From Sphingomonas sp. IC-11 (lineage in GTDB: Bacteria; Pseudomonadota; Alphaproteobacteria; Sphingomonadales; Sphingomonadaceae), in assembly GCF_021043365.1 (NCBI RefSeq), contig NZ_JAJNDU010000003.1, forward strand, positions 1 through 64,000: 64,000 bases of DNA, read 5' to 3'. Under the pieces are notes generated by a model. The model made no database searches. It saw only the letters and a program-made list of their open reading frames with translations, and was not told where the DNA came from. The position numbers were made by a program, and so were the translations under genes. How positions within the stretch are numbered: position 1 is the stretch's first letter; every line of letters starts with the position of its first letter. Below are positions 15,985 through 24,598 of the stretch, one piece after another.

Positions 15985-17295
15985 ATGGCCACCGCCGCCC
16001 TCAGCCGCGAGCCCCAGATCGGCGTGACCCCACACGTCCCGCTGCCCACCGACAAGGCCGCGTTCGACGCCGCGATCGTTGATCCCGACAGCTACGCGCA
16101 TGAGGAACGCTACCACGCGATCTTCAAATATCTGCGCGAGGAAGCGCCCGTCTATTGGTGCGAGCCGGAGGGTTATCGCCCGTTCTGGACGGTCTCGCGT
16201 CACGCCGACATCCGCCGCGTCGAACTCGATAATGAAACCTTCCTCAACGATCCGCGCCTGACGCTCGCCACTATCGCCGATGAGGAGCGCATCATGGCGC
16301 TGACCGGCGGCAACAAACTGACGCGCAACCTCGTCAGCATGGACAATCCCGACCACAAGCATTTCCGCGCCATGACGCAGGGCTATTTCTCGCCCAAGCA
16401 TATGAAGCAGCTGGAAGAGGACATCCGCGCGCTCGCCCGCGAAAGCGTGGAGCATATGGCCGCGCTCGGCACCCAATGCGATTTCGCCAGCGAGGTCGCG
16501 ATCTGGTTCCCGCTGCGCGTCATCATGCTGACGCTCGGCGTGCCGCGGGAGGATGAGCAATTCCTGATGAAGATCACGCAGGAAGTGTTCGGCGCGCAGG
16601 ATTTCGATCACATGCGGCCAGAGGAAATGGGCGGTCTGTTCGCCACCATCGCCGAATTCAACGCCTGGTGCGATCGCATCACTGCCGATCGCAAGGCCAA
16701 TCCGCGCGAGGACGTCTCCACCATCATCGCCAATGCGACTCTCACTGATGGCTCGCCGATGGGGAACATGGAGGCGATGAGCTATTACCTCATCATCGCT
16801 GCCGCGGGGCACGACACGACCAGCTCGTCATCATCGGCCGGCCTCCTGGAACTGATCCGTAACCCGGCCGAAATGCAGAAGCTGCGCGACGATCCCTCGC
16901 TGCTGCCCAATGCGGTGGAGGAGATGATCCGCTGGGCCAGCCCGGTGAAGCATTTCTTCCGTACCGCGGCCAAGGATGCGGAGGTTGGCGGCATGCCGAT
17001 CAAGGCCGGCGACGGCCTCGTCATGGCCTATCCGTCGGCCAACCGCGACACCGCCGTCTTCGACGAGCCGTTCGCCTTCCGGGTTGACCGCGCGAACGTA
17101 CGGCAGCACCTCGCGTTCGGCTATGGCCCGCACCTGTGCCTGGGCCAGCACCTCGCCAAGCTGGAGATGCGTATCCTGTTTGAAGAACTCCTCGCCCGCT
17201 TCGACGACTTTGAGCTTGCCGGCGACCCCTCCTGGACCCGCGCCAGCTTCGTCAGCGGCATGAAACACCTTCCCATACGGTATCGCGCCAAGTGA
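15985..17295 (+). CDS. Cytochrome P450
   Basis: Soluble bacterial P450 of 436 residues. The heme-binding loop FGYGPHLCLGQHLA places the thiolate Cys at 385. AAGHDTTSS is the I-helix oxygen-activation motif, and EEMIRWASPV carries the ExxR motif. It lacks a membrane anchor, so it needs separate ferredoxin and reductase partners, which are not in this window. The family resembles CYP enzymes next to fatty acid or steroid side-chain catabolism genes in sphingomonads, but the substrate is not known. The start ATG 15985 follows GGAGAG. An upstream in-frame ATG at 15967 lacks a good ribosome binding site. The stop overlaps the next gene as GTGA. Confidence 0.93.
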   Translation: MATAALSREPQIGVTPHVPLPTDKAAFDAAIVDPDSYAHEERYHAIFKYLREEAPVYWCEPEGYRPFWTVSRHADIRRVELDNETFLNDPRLTLATIADEERIMALTGGNKLTRNLVSMDNPDHKHFRAMTQGYFSPKHMKQLEEDIRALARESVEHMAALGTQCDFASEVAIWFPLRVIMLTLGVPREDEQFLMKITQEVFGAQDFDHMRPEEMGGLFATIAEFNAWCDRITADRKANPREDVSTIIANATLTDGSPMGNMEAMSYYLIIAAAGHDTTSSSSSAGLLELIRNPAEMQKLRDDPSLLPNAVEEMIRWASPVKHFFRTAAKDAEVGGMPIKAGDGLVMAYPSANRDTAVFDEPFAFRVDRANVRQHLAFGYGPHLCLGQHLAKLEMRILFEELLARFDDFELAGDPSWTRASFVSGMKHLPIRYRAK

Positions 17296-18161
17296 GCCGA
17301 CACGACCCCGAGAAACTCTACCCCGGCTTTCCGGGCAGCGAACCGAACCAGCATCTGCGCACCATTCCGGCCTGCGCGGCACTCGGAATGTGGCAGCGCG
17401 CCACTATTGGTGAGCCGGTATCGACATCGCTCGATGCTGCGTTGCCGGCCACCTGTGATGCCGAAGGGCGGGTCTCGCGAGGCGCCGCACTGGTGCTGGC
17501 CGACCAGGCGACCGCCGGCGGTGTGTTCACCACGCTGTCACGCCCCACCCCGATGATGACGCTGGACCTTCGCGTCGACTGGTTTGGCCCGCTCCCCGCC
17601 GCTCCCATCAGCTGCATCATCGACGAGGTTACACGCGAGGGCGATCTCGCCTTGTCGCGGGGCCGATTGGTCGCCGAAGGCCAGCCGGTCGGCGCCGCCG
17701 TCGCGCGCTATCTGATCGGCTCGATGCCGGGCGGCGTGCCGGGCCGGATGGATGAACGGCACGACGTGCTGCCGCCATCGCCCGCGGCCTCTTTCGCTGA
17801 CTATCTCGCTGCTGAAGCCACGCCGGAGGGGCTGGTCATGCAGCCGCGGGTCGAACATGTCGGCGCCCCGCTGCCGGCCTATCATGGCGGCGTCATCGCC
17901 GGCCTGCTCGAACATGCCGGCGTGTCCTCGATCGACGCGGCGTTCCGCCCGCTCGATATCGAGATCCGCTTCCTCGCGCCCGCGCTCGCCACGCTGCCGC
18001 TAGTCGCGCGCGTCGTGCCCCGCCGCATCGGCCGCCGTGCGGTCACGCTCGACCTAGAGGCGCATCAGGGCGATCCCAACCGCCCCGTCGCGATCGCCCG
18101 GATGCTGGCGATCACCGATCCGGCCGGCGATCCCGTCCGGCACGATCTGCCGCGCGGCTGA
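17292..18161 (+). CDS. Double-hotdog acyl-CoA thioesterase-like protein
   Basis: The 289-residue protein appears to be two hotdog domains in tandem. The first has SRGAALVLADQATAGGVFTT and LRVDWFGPLP. The second has PAYHGGVIAGLLEHAGVSSI and LDIEIRFLAPA. Both carry the PaaI-type arrangement in which an acidic or polar residue on the central helix assists thioester hydrolysis. Probable role: acyl-CoA thioesterase or related hydratase. It starts with GTG overlapping the P450 stop, so the two are coupled and probably act on one pathway. Confidence 0.8.
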   Translation: MSRHDPEKLYPGFPGSEPNQHLRTIPACAALGMWQRATIGEPVSTSLDAALPATCDAEGRVSRGAALVLADQATAGGVFTTLSRPTPMMTLDLRVDWFGPLPAAPISCIIDEVTREGDLALSRGRLVAEGQPVGAAVARYLIGSMPGGVPGRMDERHDVLPPSPAASFADYLAAEATPEGLVMQPRVEHVGAPLPAYHGGVIAGLLEHAGVSSIDAAFRPLDIEIRFLAPALATLPLVARVVPRRIGRRAVTLDLEAHQGDPNRPVAIARMLAITDPAGDPVRHDLPRG

Positions 18162-18176
18162 CGCAACGCGAACTGC

Positions 18177-18200
18177 ATGGGAGGGGTATACCCGCCCCAT
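18177..18200. terminator. Imperfect palindrome between convergent genes
   Basis: ATGGGAGGGGTATACCCGCC followed by CCAT is a near-perfect palindrome, with two mismatched positions per arm, between the thioesterase gene and the convergent FAH gene. It may act as a bidirectional terminator. No U-tract is present. Confidence 0.35.
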
Positions 18201-18210
18201 ACCTGTTACG

Positions 18211-19212
18211 TCAGCCGACCGTCTGTTCGATCACGCCGAAGATCGGATGATGCCGGTCATCCTCCGCCCAGATGCGGACGGTGTCGCCCTTCTTCAGGAA
18301 CGGCGTCATCGGCTTGCCACCCGCGATTGTCTCGATCGTGCGCACCTCGGCGATGCAGGAATAGCCTACGCCGCCCTGCGCAATCGGCTTGCCCGGCCCG
18401 CCATCGGCATCGCGGTTCGATACGGTGCCTGACCCGACGATCGTCCCCGCGCCAAGCGCGCGAGTCTTCGCCGCATGCGCGATCAGCGTGCCGAAATCGA
18501 ATGTCATGTCCTCGCCCGCCTCGGCACGGCCGAACGGCTGGCCATTCAGGTCGACCATCAGCTTGCGGTGCAGCTTGCCATCCTGCCACCAGTCACCCAG
18601 CGCGTCCGGCGTCACGAACACCGGCGAGAAGGCGGACGCCGGCTTGGACTGGAAGAAGCCAAAGCCCTTGGCCAGCTCACCCGGAATGAGGTTGCGCAAC
18701 GACACGTCGTTGGTCAGGCCGACCAGCCGGACCGCCGCCAGCGCTTCCTCGCGGCTGGCCCCCATCGGCACGTCGCCCGTCACCACCACGACCTCAGCTT
18801 CCAGATCGCAGCCCCAGCTTTCGTCGCCCAGCGGGATCGCTTCGCGTGGGCCCAGGAAGCCATCGGAGCCGCCCTGGTACATCAGCGGATCGTGCCAGAA
18901 GGTCTCAGGCATTTCCGCCCCCCGCGCCTGCCGGACCAGCGCGACATGATTCACATAGGCTGAGCCATCTGCCCATTGATAGGCACGCGGCAAGGGTGAC
19001 GCTGCATCGCGCTCATGAAAACGCTCCCGCGGGATCACCTCATGATCGAGATCGGTGGAAAGATTCTGAAGGTCCGGCAGCAGCCGATCCCAATCGTCAA
19101 GCGCCGCTTGCAGGGTGGGCGCGATATGCGTCGCATCGGCACACCACGCGAGATCGGTCGATACCACGACGAGCTTGCCGTCACGACCATGTTTCAGGCT
19201 CGCAAGTTTCAT
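18211..19212 (-). CDS. Fumarylacetoacetate hydrolase family protein
   Basis: FAH-superfamily protein of 333 residues. MKLASLKHGRDGKLVVVSTD at the N terminus, PLMYQGGSDGFLGPREAIPL, GCDLEAEVVVVTGDVP (Asp/Glu metal ligands) and LRNLIPGELAKGFGFFQSKP are conserved FAH-family blocks. Such enzymes hydrolyse beta-diketone or acylpyruvate C-C bonds, or act as decarboxylase/isomerases, using Mg or Ca. True fumarylacetoacetase would normally be near hmgA or maiA, absent here, so I keep the family name only. It is divergent from the acyl-CoA dehydrogenase gene. Confidence 0.88.
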   Translation of the reverse strand: MKLASLKHGRDGKLVVVSTDLAWCADATHIAPTLQAALDDWDRLLPDLQNLSTDLDHEVIPRERFHERDAASPLPRAYQWADGSAYVNHVALVRQARGAEMPETFWHDPLMYQGGSDGFLGPREAIPLGDESWGCDLEAEVVVVTGDVPMGASREEALAAVRLVGLTNDVSLRNLIPGELAKGFGFFQSKPASAFSPVFVTPDALGDWWQDGKLHRKLMVDLNGQPFGRAEAGEDMTFDFGTLIAHAAKTRALGAGTIVGSGTVSNRDADGGPGKPIAQGGVGYSCIAEVRTIETIAGGKPMTPFLKKGDTVRIWAEDDRHHPIFGVIEQTVG

Positions 19213-19363
19213 CCGTTACCTCTCTTTCGCTACTGGCATAGGCCTGCGCCGCAGCGGAAGTCGAGGCCCGCACCGCATCCGCACTCCACCATAACAAAAG
19301 TTACTTGACCCTCTGCGGCCGCGTCGCGAGAAGAAGCAATCAGTTTTCGGAGGGGTTTCTTCA

Positions 19364-20518
19364 ATGTCGCTCGACCAGATCGCGGGCCGGTTCGCTTACA
19401 ACGAGGATCACGAGGCGTTCCGCCAGACCGTGCGCAGCTTCCTGGCCAAGGAAGGCGTTCCGAACGCGGACCAGTGGGAAAAGGATCGCCTTGTTCCCAA
19501 GGCTTTCTGGCAGAAGGCCGGCGAGGTCGGGATGCTTTGCCCAACCGTGCCGGAGGCATATGGCGGCCTCGGCCTCGACTTCGGCTATAACGCGATCGTC
19601 GACGAGGAAATGGCCTATTCGGGCGTCCCCGCCGGCTTCTCGCTCCAGTCGGACATCGTCGCTGGTTACATGGAGACCTACGGGTCGGAAGAGCAGAAGA
19701 AGGAATGGCTGCCCAAGATGGTATCGGGCGACGTGATCACCGCGATCGCGATGACCGAACCTGGCACCGGCAGCGATCTTCAGTCGATCCGCACCACTGC
19801 GCGCAAGGACGGCAATCACTACGTCATCAACGGCTCGAAGACGTACATCACCAACGGCCAGAACACCGATCTGACGCTCGTGGTGGCAAAGACTGATCCC
19901 GATGCCCAGCCCGCCTATAAGGGTATGTCGATCATCCTGGTCGAGAGCGACCGTGAAGGCTTCAGCAAGGGCCGCAAGCTCGACAAGATCGGTCAGGACG
20001 CCGCCGACACCTCGGAGCTGTTCTTCGAGGACGTGCGCGTGCCGATCACCAACTGCCTGGGCGAGGAGGGCATGGGCTTCATCTACCTGATGAGCCAGCT
20101 ACCCCAGGAGCGCCTGTCGATCGCGGTGAGCACCATGGCCTCGTCGCAGAAGGCGTTCGACGACACGGTTGCTTTCGTGAAAGAGCGCAAGGCGTTCAAG
20201 GGCACCGTGTTCGACTTCCAGAACACCAAGTTCGTCCTCGCTGACCTCAAGGCGAAGCTACAGGTCGGCTGGGCACACCTCGACTGGGCGATCGCGCGTC
20301 ATCTCAAGGGTGAACTGACCAACGAGGAAGGCGCCGCGGCCAAGCTGTGGCACACCGACCTCCAGTGGGAAGTCATGGACAAGTGCCTCCAGCTGCACGG
20401 TGGCGCCGGCTACATGAACGAATATCCGATCGCCCGCATGTGGCGTGGCGCGCGGGTCAGCCGGATCTACGGCGGCACGAACGAGATCATGAAGGAAGTG
20501 ATCGGTCGCAAGCTCTGA
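19364..20518 (+). CDS. Acyl-CoA dehydrogenase, long-chain/isovaleryl catalytic-site type
   Basis: FAD-dependent acyl-CoA dehydrogenase of 384 residues. It catalyses alpha,beta-dehydrogenation of an acyl-CoA, passing electrons to ETF. AIAMTEPGTGSDLQ (about 128-140) and YVINGSKTYITNG are the flavin/substrate loops. LQLHGGAGYMNEYPIARMWR and YGGTNEIMKEVIGRKL close the domain. The usual catalytic Glu of the YEGT motif is Gly here (YGGT). The base is probably Glu249 in LPQERLSIA, as in long-chain and isovaleryl enzymes. GGAGGGG precedes the start. A strong terminator follows the gene, so it is probably monocistronic. Confidence 0.94.
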   Translation: MSLDQIAGRFAYNEDHEAFRQTVRSFLAKEGVPNADQWEKDRLVPKAFWQKAGEVGMLCPTVPEAYGGLGLDFGYNAIVDEEMAYSGVPAGFSLQSDIVAGYMETYGSEEQKKEWLPKMVSGDVITAIAMTEPGTGSDLQSIRTTARKDGNHYVINGSKTYITNGQNTDLTLVVAKTDPDAQPAYKGMSIILVESDREGFSKGRKLDKIGQDAADTSELFFEDVRVPITNCLGEEGMGFIYLMSQLPQERLSIAVSTMASSQKAFDDTVAFVKERKAFKGTVFDFQNTKFVLADLKAKLQVGWAHLDWAIARHLKGELTNEEGAAAKLWHTDLQWEVMDKCLQLHGGAGYMNEYPIARMWRGARVSRIYGGTNEIMKEVIGRKL

Positions 20519-20554
20519 ACGGCGACGGGGCTTACGCCGTTTCAACAAAACTAA

Positions 20555-20588
20555 GGGGCGGATGGCATCCCATCCGTCCCTTTTCTTT
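20555..20588 (+). terminator. Rho-independent terminator of the acyl-CoA dehydrogenase gene
   Basis: GGGGCGGATGG (20555-20565), loop CATC, CCATCCGTCCC (20570-20580), then TTTTCTTT. The stem is 11 bp with one G-U pair, followed directly by a U-tract, 37 bp after the stop codon. Confidence 0.88.
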
Positions 20589-20645
20589 GCTCCCCGATGG
20601 TGATCGCCGCTGCCCCAGAAATCGGCCGCGCCGGAGTCTACGCGA

Positions 20646-22187
20646 TCACGCCGCCGCGCGGCTCCCGCCGCGGAGGTGGTCGACAAAACCGTCGGTGCTG
20701 CGCCGGAGACAACGGGCGTGATCAGACAAGGCGCCCGCTGCCTCTCGCACCTGGCACGCCAAGGTGTTGGTCTCATTCGCCACAGTCGCGACGCGAGCGA
20801 TTCGCTGTTCGATCATGTCCACGCCGCGCGCTGCCTCATGCGCGGTCCGCTCGATGTCTGACGCGACCTCGCGCTGGTCCGCTACAGCGCCTTTGATATC
20901 GCCTGCGGTGGTGGCGACCCGCGATACGGCATCAGCCGCACCGACAATGTTCGCCTCTGTCGCACGTACACCGTCCCGAACGCCTTCGATCAGGGCAACA
21001 ATCTTGCCACTCGCCCGCGCAGTGCCGCCGGCGAGCTGTTTTACTTCCCCGGCAACCACCGCAAACCCGCGCCCTGCTTCCCCGGCACGAGCCGCCTCAA
21101 TGGTGGCGTTCAGGGCGAGCAGGTTGGTACGAGTCGCAATCTCGTGAATTTCGTTGACGAGCCCACCGATATCGCCGGCACGTTCCGCAAGGTCGAGAAC
21201 GGCTCCCTTGCCGGCATCCGCGTTGCTGCGCACCGCGCTAGTGAGTTCCGCCTGAGCGTTAGCGCTTTCCGCAATGTCGCCGATTGAGTCGGTCAGCCGG
21301 CGAACGGCGGTTGCCACATCCTGGGTCGCGCCGGCAGCTTGGGCAGCACCAGCCGCCACCTCGCTGGCCTGCCGCCCCGTGTCAGCGGCAATCCGCGTCA
21401 GGGTCGCCGCGGAGCCCTCCAGCGCCGCCGCGGCACCTTCGATGGCGATGGCGACACTGGAAACGGACTGCTCGAAATCGTCCGCCAGCGCCATCAGCGC
21501 GCTGCGGCGCTCGTCAGCAAGTCGCGCTTCTGCCCACATGCGCCGCTCACGCTCCAATGCGGACTGCTCCTCCGCCAGCTTCATGGCCGCAAGGGAGTCG
21601 ACGGCCTTTTCCCGCTCGACCTCCGCGATATGCGCGAGTTGCTCGCTTTCGACCCGTGCTGCGTCCTGAGCCAGGATCATCGCCTGCAGCCGGCGTACAA
21701 GGTAGATCAGCGCCGCGCATTGTGCCGCAACGGCAAGTCCGTGAATCAGGATTCGCGATATCGCGCCGCCATCCTGGAACACCCACAATGGCATCGCATA
21801 GGATAGCAGCAGATGGTGCAGGATGATCAGCACCGACGCTAGAGCGAGCGGCCGCCAGTCACACATCAGCGCCAGCGCAGAAAGCGCGACAAAGAAGTAC
21901 ATGTGCGCGTCCATCTGCCAGGGGTTGCCCGTCAGAAGAAAGACGTAGACCGCCGGCAGCAGCGCCGCGAGCACTGCAAAGCTCAACCGGGTGGCCAGAG
22001 CATGCGGCGCGCGCACCGTGAGGATTAGCGGTGTCACATTGACGAGGACTGCAGCAGCAACCGCGAACCCGGTGTTGGGCAGATCCAGCGCCTGCCCCCA
22101 GGCGAACAGGGCCGGCACGCAGAGCCAGCTGACTACTGCCAGGAGACGAACCGCGCGGATCCGCAGCGAATCAAGCGACGACATCAT
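20646..22187 (-). CDS. Methyl-accepting chemotaxis protein with histidine-containing membrane sensor domain
   Basis: Chemoreceptor of about 513 residues with no periplasmic domain. Six hydrophobic segments lie within the first 180 residues. They contain conserved-looking His residues (DAHMYFF near 95, LIILHHLLL near 124, ILIHGL near 149), a membrane sensor type I recall from other alphaproteobacterial chemoreceptors. A coiled-coil follows ([20 protein letters not shown]). The signalling tip is [20 protein letters not shown], continuing [20 protein letters not shown]. It lacks a C-terminal NWETF-type CheR tether. Start ATG 22187 has GGAGG upstream and overlaps the stop of the preceding small gene (ATGA). 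Confidence 0.92.
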   Translation of the reverse strand: MMSSLDSLRIRAVRLLAVVSWLCVPALFAWGQALDLPNTGFAVAAAVLVNVTPLILTVRAPHALATRLSFAVLAALLPAVYVFLLTGNPWQMDAHMYFFVALSALALMCDWRPLALASVLIILHHLLLSYAMPLWVFQDGGAISRILIHGLAVAAQCAALIYLVRRLQAMILAQDAARVESEQLAHIAEVEREKAVDSLAAMKLAEEQSALERERRMWAEARLADERRSALMALADDFEQSVSSVAIAIEGAAAALEGSAATLTRIAADTGRQASEVAAGAAQAAGATQDVATAVRRLTDSIGDIAESANAQAELTSAVRSNADAGKGAVLDLAERAGDIGGLVNEIHEIATRTNLLALNATIEAARAGEAGRGFAVVAGEVKQLAGGTARASGKIVALIEGVRDGVRATEANIVGAADAVSRVATTAGDIKGAVADQREVASDIERTAHEAARGVDMIEQRIARVATVANETNTLACQVREAAGALSDHARCLRRSTDGFVDHLRGGSRAAA

Positions 22188-22486
22188 CGATCGCCTCCGC
22201 ATCCGCCGGCGGGTGCTGCCATCGTCAGTACGCCGGCTCGCAGCAATGGCCAGAACAGGGCCTCGCGATCACCCCGGACGATGAGCCCTGCGCCCGGTCC
22301 CCGATCCACCAACGCCGCATCTGCGTTGCGGGCGAGCCGCGCGACGGGAAGGTCATCCGTCATCGGCACCAACAACATTTCGCCACGCGCCGGGGGCGCA
22401 AAGGCGAGCAGCGCAAGGCTGGCCATACCCGCGCCGATCTGAACGACGATCAGCAGGGTAGCAAGAACGGTATTGCGGGGCATCAT
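22184..22486 (-). CDS. Small single-span membrane protein coupled to chemoreceptor
   Basis: A 100-residue protein, [20 protein letters not shown] and onward. It has one hydrophobic segment or signal anchor (residues about 7-33), then a short soluble part with [20 protein letters not shown] and [16 protein letters not shown] do not recognise a named family. It is the first gene of a two-gene operon, and its stop overlaps the start of the chemoreceptor. This suggests a functional pair, for example an accessory sensor, but that is inference. The frame is open upstream to 22735, but that part is Arg-rich and overlaps the divergent helicase leader. Confidence 0.7.
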   Translation of the reverse strand: MMPRNTVLATLLIVVQIGAGMASLALLAFAPPARGEMLLVPMTDDLPVARLARNADAALVDRGPGAGLIVRGDREALFWPLLRAGVLTMAAPAGGCGGDR

Positions 22487-22565
22487 CGGCCAAATGCAGC
22501 AGAACTGTTGAAGCCTGGTAAAGGTGTATCTGGCCGGTTCCCTAGTCTTGTCGGCGCGGCAAATC

Positions 22566-22596
22566 TTGACTTGCGCCCTGATCGATCGCAAATAAT
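22566..22596 (+). promoter_or_regulatory. Possible promoter for the RhlE-type helicase gene
   Basis: TTGACT (22566-22571) is followed after 19 bp by AATAAT (22591-22596). The hexamers are good and the spacing long. If used, it gives a leader of roughly 140 nt ending in the hairpin at 22701-22725. Inference only. Confidence 0.3.
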
Positions 22597-22700
22597 GCTG
22601 CATCGAGACGTCGGCAGCGTGATCGGGCCCCTGGCCCCGGCTCCGTCTCGGTCGATTGAACCGGCTTCCCAGATCACGCGGGGTGTCAATTTCCCCGCTT

Positions 22701-22725
22701 CTCGTGCGCCGGTTCGGCGCACGAG
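22701..22725 (+). promoter_or_regulatory. Perfect hairpin in the leader just upstream of the RNA helicase start
   Basis: CTCGTGCGCC (22701-22710), loop GGTTC, GGCGCACGAG (22716-22725) is a 10-bp perfect stem ending 19 nt before the helicase ATG. There is no U-tract, so it is not a simple terminator. The ribosome binding site after it is weak (AGG at 22736-22738). It could be a translational control element. Confidence 0.6.
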
Positions 22726-22744
22726 CCGCTACCATAGGTATATA

Positions 22745-24124
22745 ATGTCGTTTTCAGATCTTGGTCTCGCCGAGCCGCTCGTCCGTGCGCTCGAAACGAA
22801 GGGCTATGAGACCCCTACTCCGATTCAACGGGATGCAATCCCCATCGTGCTCACTGGCCGCGACCTGCTCGGGATTGCGCAAACCGGCACTGGCAAGACT
22901 GCGGCCTTTGTTCTTCCGTCCATCCAACGGCTCCTGAGCAGCGAAAAGCGCGTCCTTCCCACGCACGTGCGGATGCTTGTGCTGGCGCCTACGCGGGAAC
23001 TGGCGAGCCAGATTGCTGACAACGCGAAGCTATACGCACGGAATTCGCGGCTGACGGTCGCCACCGTTTTCGGCGGCACCAGCATCAACAAGAACCGGCA
23101 GGATTTGTCGCGCGGCGTCGACATCCTTGTCGCCACGCCGGGCCGCTTGCTCGATCTGGTGGAACAGGGCTTCTGCAATCTCACGATGCTGGAGATCCTG
23201 GTTCTCGACGAGGCAGACCAGATGCTCGATCTGGGCTTCATCCACGCGCTTAAGAAGATCGTGAAGATGGTCCCCCGCCGCCGTCAGACGCTGTTCTTCT
23301 CGGCCACCATGCCCACTTCCATTCGGGAGCTTGCCGACAAGTTCCTGCACGACCCTCAGACCGTGTCTGTCGTGCCCGCCTCCACGACGGCGGAACGGGT
23401 TGAACAGCAGGTCGTGCTCGTCAACCAGGCAGAGAAGCAGGCACTGCTGACCATCCTGATCCAGGAAGAAGGCATCGATCGTGCCCTGGTATTTACGCGC
23501 ACCAAGCACGGCGCCGATCGTGTCGTGAAGCTGCTCGCGGGCAACGGCATTGCTGCCAATGCGATCCATGGCAACAAGAGCCAGCCGCAGCGGGAGCGCG
23601 CACTCGCGGCGTTCAAGAGCGGCGAGGTGCCGATCCTGGTCGCAACCGACATCGCCGCGCGCGGGATCGACATTTCTGGCGTGAGCCACGTCTTTAACTT
23701 CGAGCTGCCGAACGTGCCTGAGCAGTACGTCCACCGCATCGGCCGCACAGCGCGTGCTGGCGCGAGCGGCATTGCCATCTCCTTCTGCGCCGATGACGAG
23801 CGGCCGTACTTGAAGGACATCGAGAAGCTGACGCGTCAAAAGGTGCCGCAGCGGGCACTGCCCGCGGACTTCCTGAAGCGCGCCGATGCGCTGAAGGCGG
23901 CTCGCGTGAAATCCATCGGCGCAGATCCGGCACCGCGGGAAGATCGTCCGCGCGGTCCCCGCCCCCCGGCACGGCCGAAGGCCACCCATGCCCCGACCGC
24001 GACGCGCGATTATGCGAACGCCAGCCGGCGCGGCGGTCGTCCCGGTGCCGGCGGGAGTGGCGGCGGCGGTCGCGGTCGTGGTGGTCGTGGGCGCGGCGGA
24101 CCGCGCGCGACCGCACAGGTCTGA
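22745..24124 (+). CDS. DEAD-box ATP-dependent RNA helicase, RhlE type
   Basis: RNA helicase of 459 residues. All motifs are present: Q motif (YETPTPIQRDAIP), AQTGTGKTAAF, PTRELA, TPGR, VLDEADQMLDLGF, FFSATMP, ALVFTRTKHGADRV, ATDIAARGIDI, HRIGRTARAG. The C terminus is a Gly/Arg-rich tail (SGGGGRGRGGRGRGGPRATA) that would bind RNA nonspecifically. Such enzymes remodel ribosomal precursors or mRNA, often in the cold. The start ATG 22745 begins the usual MSFSDLGLAEPLVRALETKG. The frame is open further upstream, but only through the leader containing the hairpin. Confidence 0.93.
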   Translation: MSFSDLGLAEPLVRALETKGYETPTPIQRDAIPIVLTGRDLLGIAQTGTGKTAAFVLPSIQRLLSSEKRVLPTHVRMLVLAPTRELASQIADNAKLYARNSRLTVATVFGGTSINKNRQDLSRGVDILVATPGRLLDLVEQGFCNLTMLEILVLDEADQMLDLGFIHALKKIVKMVPRRRQTLFFSATMPTSIRELADKFLHDPQTVSVVPASTTAERVEQQVVLVNQAEKQALLTILIQEEGIDRALVFTRTKHGADRVVKLLAGNGIAANAIHGNKSQPQRERALAAFKSGEVPILVATDIAARGIDISGVSHVFNFELPNVPEQYVHRIGRTARAGASGIAISFCADDERPYLKDIEKLTRQKVPQRALPADFLKRADALKAARVKSIGADPAPREDRPRGPRPPARPKATHAPTATRDYANASRRGGRPGAGGSGGGGRGRGGRGRGGPRATAQV

Positions 24125-24133
24125 GGCACAATC

Positions 24134-24164
24134 CACGCGGCGTCCTGCAACCGGACGCCGCGTG
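24134..24164 (+). terminator. Hairpin after the RNA helicase gene
   Basis: CACGCGGCGTCC (24134-24145), loop TGCAACC, GGACGCCGCGTG (24153-24164) is a perfect 12-bp stem starting 9 bp after the stop. No U-tract follows, so it may be an mRNA-stabilising or partial terminator structure before the next small gene. Confidence 0.6.
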
Positions 24165-24198
24165 ATCGGTTGCTTTCCCAGACAAAGGAGAAGCGACC

Positions 24199-24459
24199 AT
24201 GGATATTGCGACCGGCCCGTTGGTAGAGCGCATCGCCCGCGTGCTCGCCGGCGAGCGGCTAAGCGCGAACGGCCATGGTGATCAGGAATCCGCCAGCGGC
24301 GCCGTTGACGCAGCCTGGCCTGATTACCGTGACGCTGCGGTTGCGGTTCTCCACACGTTGCGGGCACCCAGCGCCGCGATGGCGAACGTGGGCGATCCCG
24401 CCGTCTGGGAACGCATGGTGCTCGCCGCTTTGGACGAAGCCAAACCCGCCGGAGCCTGA
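24199..24459 (+). CDS. Hypothetical 86-residue protein
   Basis: Small soluble acidic protein, MDIATGPLVERIARVLAGER and onward. It has a central WPDYRDAAVAVLHTLRAPSA helix and a C-terminal WERMVLAALDEAKPAGA helix. I recall similar short proteins in sphingomonads but no function. It has a clear ribosome binding site (AAAGGAG) 8 bp before the ATG. It lies 74 bp after the helicase gene, separated by a hairpin, so it may be transcribed with or after it. Confidence 0.7.
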   Translation: MDIATGPLVERIARVLAGERLSANGHGDQESASGAVDAAWPDYRDAAVAVLHTLRAPSAAMANVGDPAVWERMVLAALDEAKPAGA

Positions 24460-24598
24460 ACGACGCGCCTGTCGTGGCGGGAGGCGCGACCCGACCTGAT
24501 TTGGCCGAACCGCATCACACAACCCGCCAGCCGGACATTTTTCGTGCCCGGCCCGTGATTTGCGACACGTCCAAAACTGATTGTGTACAGCCGTACGC

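Noticed and set aside
22487..22735. N-terminal extension of the small membrane protein upstream of the chemoreceptor gene
   Set aside because: It is Arg-rich, unconserved in appearance and overlaps the helicase leader; the signal anchor begins at MMPRN.
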